Assembly: GCA_001898625.1 (NCBI GenBank)
Contig: MKUP01000024.1
Location: forward strand, 1-49,513
Source: Burkholderiales bacterium 67-32
GTDB taxonomy: Bacteria; Pseudomonadota; Gammaproteobacteria; Burkholderiales; Burkholderiaceae_B
DNA length: 49,513 bases
Reading direction: 5' to 3'
Below the pieces are notes generated by a model. The model made no database searches and had not been told where the DNA came from. It saw nothing but the letters and a program-made list of their open reading frames with translations. Each line of letters begins with the position of its first letter. Position 1 is the first letter of the stretch. This document shows positions 1 to 5,527 of the stretch, piece by piece. Both the position numbers and the translations under genes were made by a program.

Positions 1-315
1 CACGCGCTCGGCCGCCAGCAGCGCGGAGCGCGCCAAGGCGGCGATGCGCGGCGGGCCGTCGATGACGACGTGATCGGCCCGCCTGGCGAGTTCCGGCGCC
101 TCTTGGTGCAGCGTTTCGCGTGCGAGGCCCACGGCGCTGAACAGCCGTGGCAAGCCTTGCTGGCTTCTGCGCTGCGTCCAGTCCAGCGATGAGCCCTGCG
201 GGTCAGCGTCCAGCAGGACGACGTGCTGGCCGCGCATCGCCAACTCGCCGGCGATGTGCGTGGCGAGCGTGGTCTTGCCGACGCCGCCTTTCTGGTTGAG
301 CAGTGCGACGATCAT
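1..315 (-). CDS. parA: ParA-family partition ATPase, C-terminus outside window
   Basis: This is the first 105 codons of a ParA/Soj ATPase, which moves or positions DNA together with ParB. The frame opens MIVALLNQKGGVGKTT, containing the deviant Walker A box KGGVGKTT at residues 9-16. It continues with VVLLDADPQGS (Walker A' region) and VVIDGPP (Walker B) near residue 85. The ATG at 315 is preceded by GGAGG eight bases upstream. It lies downstream of repA in the same direction, across a spacer holding iterons. The frame is open to the window edge, so the gene is cut by the window and not shown to be broken. Confidence 0.93.
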   Translation of the reverse strand, partial: MIVALLNQKGGVGKTTLATHIAGELAMRGQHVVLLDADPQGSSLDWTQRRSQQGLPRLFSAVGLARETLHQEAPELARRADHVVIDGPPRIAALARSALLAAERV

Positions 316-406
316 GGCCTGGCCCTCCATGCTGGAAAGCCGGGCTTTTGCTGCTGCGTTTGTGGCCGCGGGGTGGTTGTCCACCGCAGCGGCGTTTCCC
401 TACTAA

Positions 407-436
407 AAGTTAGAGAAACTAAGTTAGGGAAGTTAG
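407..436. repeat. Three AAGTTAG direct repeats upstream of parA
   Basis: AAGTTAG occurs at 407-413, 421-427 and 430-436, within an AT-richer patch about 90-120 bases upstream of the parA start. It could be a ParA/ParB or repressor binding cluster, or part of the origin. The short length makes this tentative. Confidence 0.45.
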
Positions 437-480
437 AGGACGCGCAAACCCAGTGCTGGCGCTGGTTTGCGGCCGATCGG

Positions 481-546
481 CACGCCTGATAGCACGATAG
501 TCCCACGCCTGATAGCACGATACCCCGTACGCCTGATAGCACGACA
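481..546. repeat. Three 19-bp iterons, core ACGCCTGATAGCACGA
   Basis: The 16-base core ACGCCTGATAGCACGA is identical in three direct copies within 481-499, 504-522 and 528-546, spaced 23 and 24 bp. This near two-helical-turn phasing is typical of iterons bound by a plasmid Rep protein. The array starts 23 bases past the repA stop codon. Only three units with unequal spacers argue against CRISPR. Confidence 0.75.
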
Positions 547-568
547 CCATTCACAGGCTTTCCCGGAG

Positions 569-577
569 TTATCCCCG
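569..577 (+). promoter_or_regulatory. DnaA-box-like 9-mer TTATCCCCG
   Basis: TTATCCCCG matches 7 of 9 bases of the DnaA box TTATCCACA and overlaps the repA stop codon, next to the iterons. One imperfect box alone is weak evidence; the context raises it. Confidence 0.35.
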
Positions 578-1426
578 TGCCGTCTGCAGCACGGGCCGGA
601 ACGTCAGCAATTCCATGCCGTTGTCGGGCATCCGCTCGATGCCCAGGACGTAACCGGGCAGCGACTGCCGCGCGACGAGCGCGCGCAGATCGCAGGCGAA
701 GTCGTAGGGCTTCGCGGTGCTGCCGGACTTCTGGTGCAGATAGCGAAAGTCGAACTGCCAGCCGTATGCCTGCTTGCCGCCGTGCTTGCGCACCAGGCGG
801 TACAGCCACCGCTCGATGCCGCCGGTGAGTCGGAAATACGCCGGGTCGATGGTCAGCACAAGGGCGGCGTCGAGCACGCCCGCGTAGAACCAGTCCGGCA
901 GGATCAGCTCGATGCCCAGCGGCGTGCCGCTGGCATCGGCCAGTTCCTTCCATTCGTTGATCCACGAAAAGCGGTGCAGGCGCCGGCCTGTTGTCTCGCG
1001 GATGGACGTGGCCACCGTGGTCGATTGCAGGCGATCCAGCGCGGCCTTGAGGCGCTGGTAGTCGCGCAGCGATTTGCCGCGCCCGATGAAGCGCAGGATC
1101 TCGTAGGGCGTCGCGCGCATCAGCCGCGACGGGCGCAGGCCCGCGTCCTTCGCTTCCACGATCTGCGAGGCCGCCCATATCAGCACGTCCGCATCCCAAA
1201 TCGTGGCGATGCCGTGCTCCTGCGTGCCCTCTACGCGGATCGTCACGTTGCCCGCACGAAAGTCGATGGGCTTGACCCGCTTGGACTTGCCGAGCGAGAA
1301 GAACGGATAGGCCATCAAGTCCTGGCTGTCGCGCGGCGCCATGTCGCCGGGCAAGGCGCGGAACAGGTCGAGCTGTTCGCGCTCCTGCAACGACCGCTGC
1401 CGGAACGGCAGCGCGGAGCTGGACAT
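569..1426 (-). CDS. repA: Replication initiator protein A (RepA family)
   Basis: A 285-residue protein with the composition of plasmid replication initiators of the RPA family carried by Tn4371-like ICEs. Recognisable stretches are DLMAYPFFSLGKSKR near residue 38, DADVLIWAASQI, the TPYEILRFIGRG segment and a C-terminal basic winged-helix-like part (WLYRLVRKHGGK). It would bind the iterons just beyond its stop codon and start replication of the excised element. It sits 26 bases downstream of the AlpA-like gene and upstream of parA, probably as one transcript. The ribosome site is weak. Length is normal. Confidence 0.85.
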   Translation of the reverse strand: MSSSALPFRQRSLQEREQLDLFRALPGDMAPRDSQDLMAYPFFSLGKSKRVKPIDFRAGNVTIRVEGTQEHGIATIWDADVLIWAASQIVEAKDAGLRPSRLMRATPYEILRFIGRGKSLRDYQRLKAALDRLQSTTVATSIRETTGRRLHRFSWINEWKELADASGTPLGIELILPDWFYAGVLDAALVLTIDPAYFRLTGGIERWLYRLVRKHGGKQAYGWQFDFRYLHQKSGSTAKPYDFACDLRALVARQSLPGYVLGIERMPDNGMELLTFRPVLQTARG

Positions 1427-1452
1427 GGTGATGGCCTGCCGCGCGCCGCCGA

Positions 1453-1734
1453 TCAGCGCGCACGGCTGTCGGCCGAGTGGTGCTCGGCGTACTCGGGATC
1501 GGAAGTCGTCTCGAAACTGCGGTCGGCAGCCCAGGCGTCGAGGTCGGCCACGGCGTACATGACGCGCCGGCCGAACTTGCGAAAGCGCGGACCACCACCG
1601 ATCACGCGCTGCTTTTCCAGCGTGCGCGGCGACAGCCGCAGGTACTCGGCGGCTTCGTCGTTGGTGAGATAGCGTTGGGGCTGCGCGGCAGCGGTCGAGA
1701 CAGTGGCGGCAGGCCGCAAAGGAGCGGGACGCAT
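1453..1734 (-). CDS. AlpA/excisionase-like helix-turn-helix protein
   Basis: A 93-residue DNA-binding protein. The core RYLTNDEAAEYLRLSPRTLEK followed by IGGGPRFRKFGRRVMY is a MerR/excisionase-type winged helix (HTH_17), where the second part forms the wing. Such proteins act as regulators or recombination directionality factors in ICEs. The ATG at 1734 has GGAGG eight bases upstream, so it is preferred over in-frame ATGs further up. It is the first gene of the AlpA-repA-parA group. Whether it controls repA or excision cannot be told from sequence. Confidence 0.8.
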   Translation of the reverse strand: MRPAPLRPAATVSTAAAQPQRYLTNDEAAEYLRLSPRTLEKQRVIGGGPRFRKFGRRVMYAVADLDAWAADRSFETTSDPEYAEHHSADSRAR

Positions 1735-1817
1735 GGTGTGAACCTCCATAGCTTTCAAAGCTCCGGCCACACAGCGCAACCGGATGGAGGCAGTCTCAGA
1801 AAACCAAGCTGTCCTGC

Positions 1818-2588
1818 TCAGGGCCGTTTTGCGTCGTCCTCAAAACGACCCTTCTCAAGCGGCGGAAGCTGTGCTAGGCGGCGATAGCCGCCGCGCATCA
1901 GCGCATCGCCGCGCCGTACCAAGCGGCGTACCTTGGAGCGCAGGCCGCCGTCGCTGTACCAATCGGCTGCGGCATCGCCGCCGAACAAGCCTTCGGCCAC
2001 CTCGCGCAAGGACGCACCCGCTAGGGTTGCGTCGAGCGCCTGCAAGGTGTGTAGCTCAAGCAGCGCGGCGGGTGCCGGCCTGGGCTTCGCAGAAGCCAGG
2101 GCCGCGCCGAGCGCACGGTTGCGCGCAGGTGCGGCGGCGCCGCCGCGGCGGGCATAGGCGACAGCCATCCCGTCTTCCAGGCCGGGCGCCAGCGCGAAGC
2201 GCAGGCAATGACCTGGGCTGTGCGCCATCAGCGCCAGCCCTTTGCCGTCATGGAGCAGTTGCTTGTGCCCGGCAATGCGCCAAAACGTGAACGCGGGAGC
2301 ATACTGCGGCGGATCGGCGTCGGGATAGAGCTGCACCACGGCCACATGGCCGGGCAACCAGGCTGGATGCGCGTCGCGCGCATCCAACGCCGGATCTTCC
2401 AGCAGGCGCAAGCCCCAGCGATGCGCCGCCTGCTGCGCGGCTTTCGGCCGGCGATGATGGCGCAGCCAGTCGAGCCGGTAATCGGGGTTTCTGCGCAGAT
2501 ATTCCCAGGCCGTCCCAAGGTCGTCCAAGTGCAGCACGTACAGATACGCGGCAGTCGGATACCAGTGCTCGGCGCTGCGATCGACCAT
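1818..2588 (-). CDS. DUF2285-family ICE protein
   Basis: A 256-residue protein. The N-terminal third (residues about 8-45, WYPTAAYLYVLHLDDLGTAW and onward) resembles the short domain often fused to DUF2285. The C-terminal half has the RNRALGAAL and LRSKVRRLVRRGDALMRGGYRRL segments of DUF2285, a family found almost only in ICEs beside AlpA and repA. A regulatory role is assumed for the family but not demonstrated here. The start at 2588 has GGGAGG seven bases upstream. It precedes the AlpA-like gene with an 83-base gap. Confidence 0.78.
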   Translation of the reverse strand: MVDRSAEHWYPTAAYLYVLHLDDLGTAWEYLRRNPDYRLDWLRHHRRPKAAQQAAHRWGLRLLEDPALDARDAHPAWLPGHVAVVQLYPDADPPQYAPAFTFWRIAGHKQLLHDGKGLALMAHSPGHCLRFALAPGLEDGMAVAYARRGGAAAPARNRALGAALASAKPRPAPAALLELHTLQALDATLAGASLREVAEGLFGGDAAADWYSDGGLRSKVRRLVRRGDALMRGGYRRLAQLPPLEKGRFEDDAKRP

Positions 2589-2896
2589 GACGCAACCTCC
2601 CTGCGAACAGGACTGGCCGCGACGGAAGAACTACGTGCTACATCGGTGTCATCAGAACGAAATGGGTTAAGGGAATAGTTGGGCTGTCAAGTCCGACTGG
2701 CTCCGATGCGTTGCGGTATTCGTCTCAATGCTGCGGCGGCAGCGCCCCAACGTGGAGCGCCGTACCGATCAGGCTGCCGCCGTCTGCGCCTGGCATCATG
2801 TCTATTTGGATCAGACTGGTGCGGCTACGCCGCCAGAATCTCGATTGAGACCTGCCCGGTATGACACCAGACTGAAAAAGTCACAGTAGGCTGTGT
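2589..2896. other. Non-coding spacer
   Basis: About 300 bases between DUF2285 and the first DUF2958 gene. No convincing gene is present. It should contain the promoter for the DUF2285-AlpA-repA-parA group. The only clear structure is the hairpin at its right edge (2870-2902). Confidence 0.5.
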
Positions 2897-2902
2897 TCAG
2901 TC
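2870..2902 (-). terminator. Two-part hairpin at the end of DUF2958 gene
   Basis: GACTGAA (2870-2876) pairs with TTCAGTC (2896-2902), and inside it CACAG (2882-2886) pairs with CTGTG (2891-2895). It overlaps the stop codon of the DUF2958 gene. The T-run lies inside the hairpin and not after it, so Rho-independent termination is uncertain. Confidence 0.4.
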
Positions 2903-3247
2903 CGGGATAGCCCCGTCACGCTCGGCCAGCCGGGTGTATTCCGACAGCGTGCGCGTGGGCCGGAAGTAGAGGTCGCGCATCACGGGCTGCTGATGCGGCC
3001 CGACGATGCCAGCCAGCGCGGACAGCTTCACGGTGCCCTGCGCCGGCATGCCGATGCCCAGGTCGATAAGCCCCCAGGCGGTGTCGCCATCGGCGGGGTC
3101 GAGCGCGGCCAGCAGCCAGGTCACATGCGCGTCCGGCGTGAACAGCCGCACCACGGGCACGGGGTCGATGGCCCGGCCAGCGGCACGGGCCTCGCCGTTG
3201 GCGAGCAGTTGCGCGCGCTCCGGGACGGTGGCGAGTGGCTGGGGCAT
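2897..3247 (-). CDS. DUF2958 protein, copy 1
   Basis: A 116-residue small cytoplasmic protein of the DUF2958 family, common in ICEs and conjugative plasmids; its function is unknown. The family core is visible: VVRLFTPDAHVTWLLAALDP, GLIDLGIG and RDLYFRPTRTLSEY. The start at 3247 gives the usual length, and the upstream extension has unrelated composition. It is divergent from the XRE gene, with palindromic boxes between them. A second member lies at 9557-9907. Confidence 0.85.
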   Translation of the reverse strand: MPQPLATVPERAQLLANGEARAAGRAIDPVPVVRLFTPDAHVTWLLAALDPADGDTAWGLIDLGIGMPAQGTVKLSALAGIVGPHQQPVMRDLYFRPTRTLSEYTRLAERDGAIPD

Positions 3248-3423
3248 GGTTGGCAATCCCACAAATCCAATGATGCACGGATGCGGTTTCACGCCCAAGC
3301 GCAGAACCGCCAAACCGGATTTACGCCTTCGTGTGCAAGCACGGATGCGCTTGCGTGGCTTTGCTGGAACCAGCAAATGCGGATTTCCGTAAAGGCACGA
3401 AAACGTAGAACACCAAATGAACA

Positions 3424-3446
3424 CTATAGATTGTAGCCCTATAGGG
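3424..3446. promoter_or_regulatory. Paired CTATAG boxes, candidate operator of the XRE regulator
   Basis: CTATAG occurs at 3424-3429 and 3439-3444, 15 bp apart, the second inside the perfect 10-bp palindrome CCCTATAGGG (3437-3446). They lie 40-65 bases upstream of the XRE start, in the spacer it shares with the divergent DUF2958 gene. Spaced symmetric boxes are typical of small Xre/controller proteins. Binding is inferred. Confidence 0.5.
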
Positions 3447-3487
3447 TGCAATGGGCTGTCATCTTGGTTTTTCGAGGGAAACCATAG

Positions 3488-3775
3488 GTGGCGGCTGGGA
3501 ACTCATTGGCGAAGGCGTTGAAGACAGTCAGGAAGGCGCGTGGCTTGAGCCAGGAAGCCTTCTCTGACGTGTCCAGCCGCACCTATATGAGCACCCTCGA
3601 ACGCGACCTGAAAAGCCCGACCCTGCATAAGCTGGCCGAGCTGTGCGAGGTGATGGAGATCCACCCGCTCACGCTGCTGACGCTGGCCTACGCGGGCGAC
3701 AGCCCGCACAAGGCCGACGAGCTGCTGGCGCAGGTGCGCCGGGAGCTGGAGGCGGTGCTGAAGCCGCGCGCGTGA
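3488..3775 (+). CDS. XRE-family transcriptional regulator
   Basis: A 95-residue helix-turn-helix protein, the only plus-strand gene of the element. Residues about 7-63 form the Cro/C1 HTH: LAKALKTVRKARGLSQEAFSD (helices 1-2), SRTYMSTLERDLKSP (recognition helix) and LHKLAELCEVMEIHPLTLL. The start is GTG at 3488, because a TAG codon lies directly upstream in frame; GAGGG is nearby. It is divergent from DUF2958 copy 1 and convergent with DUF736. It probably represses itself and its neighbour through the CTATAG boxes. Confidence 0.88.
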   Translation: MAAGNSLAKALKTVRKARGLSQEAFSDVSSRTYMSTLERDLKSPTLHKLAELCEVMEIHPLTLLTLAYAGDSPHKADELLAQVRRELEAVLKPRA

Positions 3776-3784
3776 CGTGGTGAT

Positions 3785-3831
3785 GTGCTGCGAACAGCAG
3801 CACAGCGCCCCGCCGCGATGGGCGGGGCGCT
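3785..3831. terminator. Two hairpins between convergent XRE and DUF736 genes
   Basis: GTGCTG (3785-3790) pairs with CAGCAC (3798-3803). AGCGCCCCGCC (3804-3814) pairs perfectly with GGCGGGGCGCT (3821-3831) over a 6-base loop. It lies exactly between two stop codons, so it can serve both directions. There is no clear U-tract. Confidence 0.6.
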
Positions 3832-3838
3832 GCGGCGG

Positions 3839-4153
3839 TCACGCCGCCTGGAGCTTGCTGCGCGACCAGATCAGGTCGTGCGTACCGTCCTCGCCTTCGA
3901 TCAGGCGGGCATAGACCGGAGCCGGGAACGAAGGATCGTCGAGGGTCACGGACTTGTATTCCCGCCCGGCCTCGCTGGTCTTGTTCCACGCCGCGCCGAT
4001 GTCGTGGCCGGCGGCCTGGAGGCGGAAGTCGGGGGCGTTCTCGCTGCTGCCCTTGTCGTTGGGAACCAGCTTGACCTTGACGTTGAGCGTCAGGGTGCGC
4101 AGCGTGCCGGTGAAGCCGTCTTTGTCTGCGGTGAAGGTGCCGATGTTGGCCAT
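3839..4153 (-). CDS. DUF736 protein
   Basis: A 104-residue protein starting [21 protein letters not shown], the signature of DUF736, a family of small beta-rich proteins on ICEs and conjugative plasmids of unknown function. The C-terminal [18 protein letters not shown] segment also fits. The start at 4153 has GGAG eight bases upstream; longer readings of the frame run into the structured non-coding region and are not believed. It stands alone, downstream of a 1.1-kb structured spacer and convergent with XRE. Confidence 0.9.
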   Translation of the reverse strand: MANIGTFTADKDGFTGTLRTLTLNVKVKLVPNDKGSSENAPDFRLQAAGHDIGAAWNKTSEAGREYKSVTLDDPSFPAPVYARLIEGEDGTHDLIWSRSKLQAA

Positions 4154-4271
4154 GATGATTTCTCCTTTCGGTTGAACAAGGTTCGCGCCCATCGCGTCCT
4201 TGTTGTGATCCCGCCGGCGGGGGACGGGCTGGCTGCACCGCTTGCGGTCGAAACGCAGTGGAGAGCCGGGA

Positions 4272-4329
4272 GGCGAAAAGAATTTGCTGCGCGAGGAAGC
4301 CGCGCAGCGGCGGGGAAATTGTTTTCGCC
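4272..4329. repeat. Long nested inverted repeat upstream of DUF736
   Basis: The outer arms GGCGAAAA (4272-4279) and TTTTCGCC (4322-4329) are extended inward by AATTT/AAATT, with a G opposite G at the junction. Inside, GCTGCGCG (4286-4293) pairs with CGCGCAGC (4301-4308). The AT-rich outer part is unusual in this GC-rich element. It may form a cruciform in DNA or a stable RNA stem. Confidence 0.65.
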
Positions 4330-4720
4330 GGACGGTTGCAGCCATGAAGCCCGAGGCGCAGCCGCGCCCCCGCCAGGATTCACAACGAGACAAGGACGCC
4401 TTGGGCCGAACCGCTCCAAAAGGAGATGGGGCCGACTCGGCATCCCCGCCCGAAGGCTTCTCCGGCTCGCCCGCTGACGCGCGCCAGGTCAACCCCGCAA
4501 CGACAGGCGAGAACGCCCCCGCCATACCTTGCGGCGCCGGTCTTGAGGCGTGGCGTGGAAGCTCCATAGTGATACCGGGCGGGTTGTCCGTGAACCGTCC
4601 TTCGTGACGTGATGGGCAGGAACCGCCAGCGTTGAGGACGGCACGCACCTGCACAACCTGCCGCAGCAAGCGCCAGCGTGTTCGCCAGCGTCCCGTCCAT
4701 CGCGGCGGGACGTTGGGCGG

Positions 4721-4834
4721 GCCGATCCGGCGCAGCCGGTTCGGCAGCATCGAGGGGCGCCAAGCATCGCGCGGCGGGGATAGCTCGCAGGGCTTTCCCC
4801 TGGAGGCAAGCGAAGCGCGCAGCGCCGCAGGCGC
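4721..4834. repeat. ICE dispersed structured repeat, copy S1
   Basis: Positions 4721-4822 are nearly identical to 9087-9188. Within it, GCCGATCCGG pairs with CCGGTTCGGC (4721-4745), and GGGGATAGCTC pairs with GGGCTTTCCCC (4776-4800). It ends in the 17-mer GCAAGCGAAGCGCGCAG (4806-4822), followed at once by hairpin GCGCC-gca-GGCGC (4822-4834). Confidence 0.75.
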
Positions 4835-5062
4835 GAAGGCGTGAGGGATTGAAGCCGAATGGCCGTGACGGCAAAGACGGCACGGGGCGTAGCCCGAAAG
4901 CCCGGCGGCGCTATGCGCCGACACGCCCAGGCCGTTCCAGATTTCTAAGCAGGAAACGCGGACATGCCTCTGATGAAATGGGCGCGGCCCTACGCTGCGA
5001 GGTATGCACGCGGCAATCCGAAAACCGCTGGTGATTCCCGCGCACGGCGGGCGCTACGGCTT

Positions 5063-5245
5063 GCAGGCCCATACGGGCCTGCCATTACCGGGCGGGAAGC
5101 CCGGTCACGTCAACGCCGCCGTCTGAACTGCCGTGATGGCGGCGGCGTTCCGATTCGGTTGCGGGCTTGGAACACCGGGCGCGGCCACTGCCGCGCCCGG
5201 ATTTTGCGTCCACCGCGCCCAGGTCGGAACGGCCTGGGCGCGGTG
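5063..5245. repeat. Array of five successive perfect inverted repeats
   Basis: The stems are GCAGGCCC/GGGCCTGC (5063-5082), ACCGGGC/GCCCGGT (5087-5105), AACGCCGCC/GGCGGCGTT (5112-5149), CCGGGCGCGG/CCGCGCCCGG (5175-5200, then ATTTT on the plus strand) and CACCGCGCCCAGG/CCTGGGCGCGGTG (5211-5245). The last lies ten bases past the stop of the minus-strand gene at 5256 and could end its transcript. Five clean stems in 183 bp is far more than a terminator needs. Confidence 0.7.
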
Positions 5246-5255
5246 CTGAACGCGG

Positions 5256-5465
5256 TTATTTCTTCGTCTCGATGAGCCACCACACGGCACGCGGCAAGGC
5301 GTGGCCCGTGATGGGATGAATGTCGGTGAGGTCAGCGCAAGCCGACCAGCCCAAGGGCGGGCGGTAGCCGCGCACGTCGCCGTCGCCGTGCCAGCGGCGG
5401 GCGCGCACCGTGCCGGGGGCGTAGATCGCCGCCATGCGCGGGCGGCTGGTGGTGGTGCGGGTCAT
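5256..5465 (-). CDS. Small ICE protein of unknown function
   Basis: A 69-residue basic, Trp-rich protein (MTRTTTSRPRMAAIYAP at the start; WHGDGDVRGYRPPLGW and ALPRAVWWLIETKK later). I do not recognise a family. The ATG at 5465 has AAGGAG eight bases upstream, which supports it as a real gene and fixes the start. It follows parB on the same strand after a strong hairpin, and precedes the structured spacer S1. No signal peptide or membrane segment is seen. Confidence 0.65.
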   Translation of the reverse strand: MTRTTTSRPRMAAIYAPGTVRARRWHGDGDVRGYRPPLGWSACADLTDIHPITGHALPRAVWWLIETKK

Positions 5466-5485
5466 GGGGGCTTCTCCTTGCAGCG

Positions 5486-5513
5486 AAGCGCCCCGGTCGA
5501 GGCCGGGGCGCTT
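5486..5513 (-). terminator. Perfect 11-bp hairpin after parB
   Basis: AAGCGCCCCGG (5486-5496) pairs with CCGGGGCGCTT (5503-5513) over a 6-base loop. It sits 15 bases past the parB stop and just upstream of the start of the small gene at 5465. It may be an attenuating terminator or an mRNA end. It resembles the stem at 3804-3831. Confidence 0.55.
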
Positions 5514-5527
5514 GCCTTCGGCGCGGG

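Larger units (their letters stand above)
316..568. other. Non-coding parA-repA spacer, candidate replication origin
   Basis: No gene is seen here. The spacer holds three AAGTTAG repeats on the parA side and three iterons on the repA side. A DnaA-box-like 9-mer lies at the end of repA. Iterons beside a replication-initiator gene are the usual layout of a plasmid-type oriV; that this one is active is inferred. Confidence 0.6.
4154..5255. other. 1.1-kb structured non-coding region (spacer S1)
   Basis: No coding sequence is convincing on either strand. The region is packed with inverted repeats: a nested AT-containing hairpin at 4272-4329, CGTCCCG/CGGGACG at 4689-4712, the dispersed repeat 4721-4834, CGGCGC/GCGCCG at 4906-4920, and five successive stems at 5063-5245. 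It is the 5' side of DUF736 and the 3' side of the small gene at 5256. It could be a structured RNA, an origin (oriT or single-strand origin) or both. Confidence 0.7.

Noticed and set aside
481-546. Iterons as a mini CRISPR
   Set aside because: Only three units, spacers of 4-5 bases, and location beside repA.
2679-2864. 61-codon plus-strand frame in the DUF2285-DUF2958 spacer
   Set aside because: No ribosome site, composition not protein-like, no neighbour logic.
4678-5034. Plus-strand frame in spacer S1
   Set aside because: Same repeat-derived text as in S2 but in another frame; it overlaps several perfect inverted repeats.
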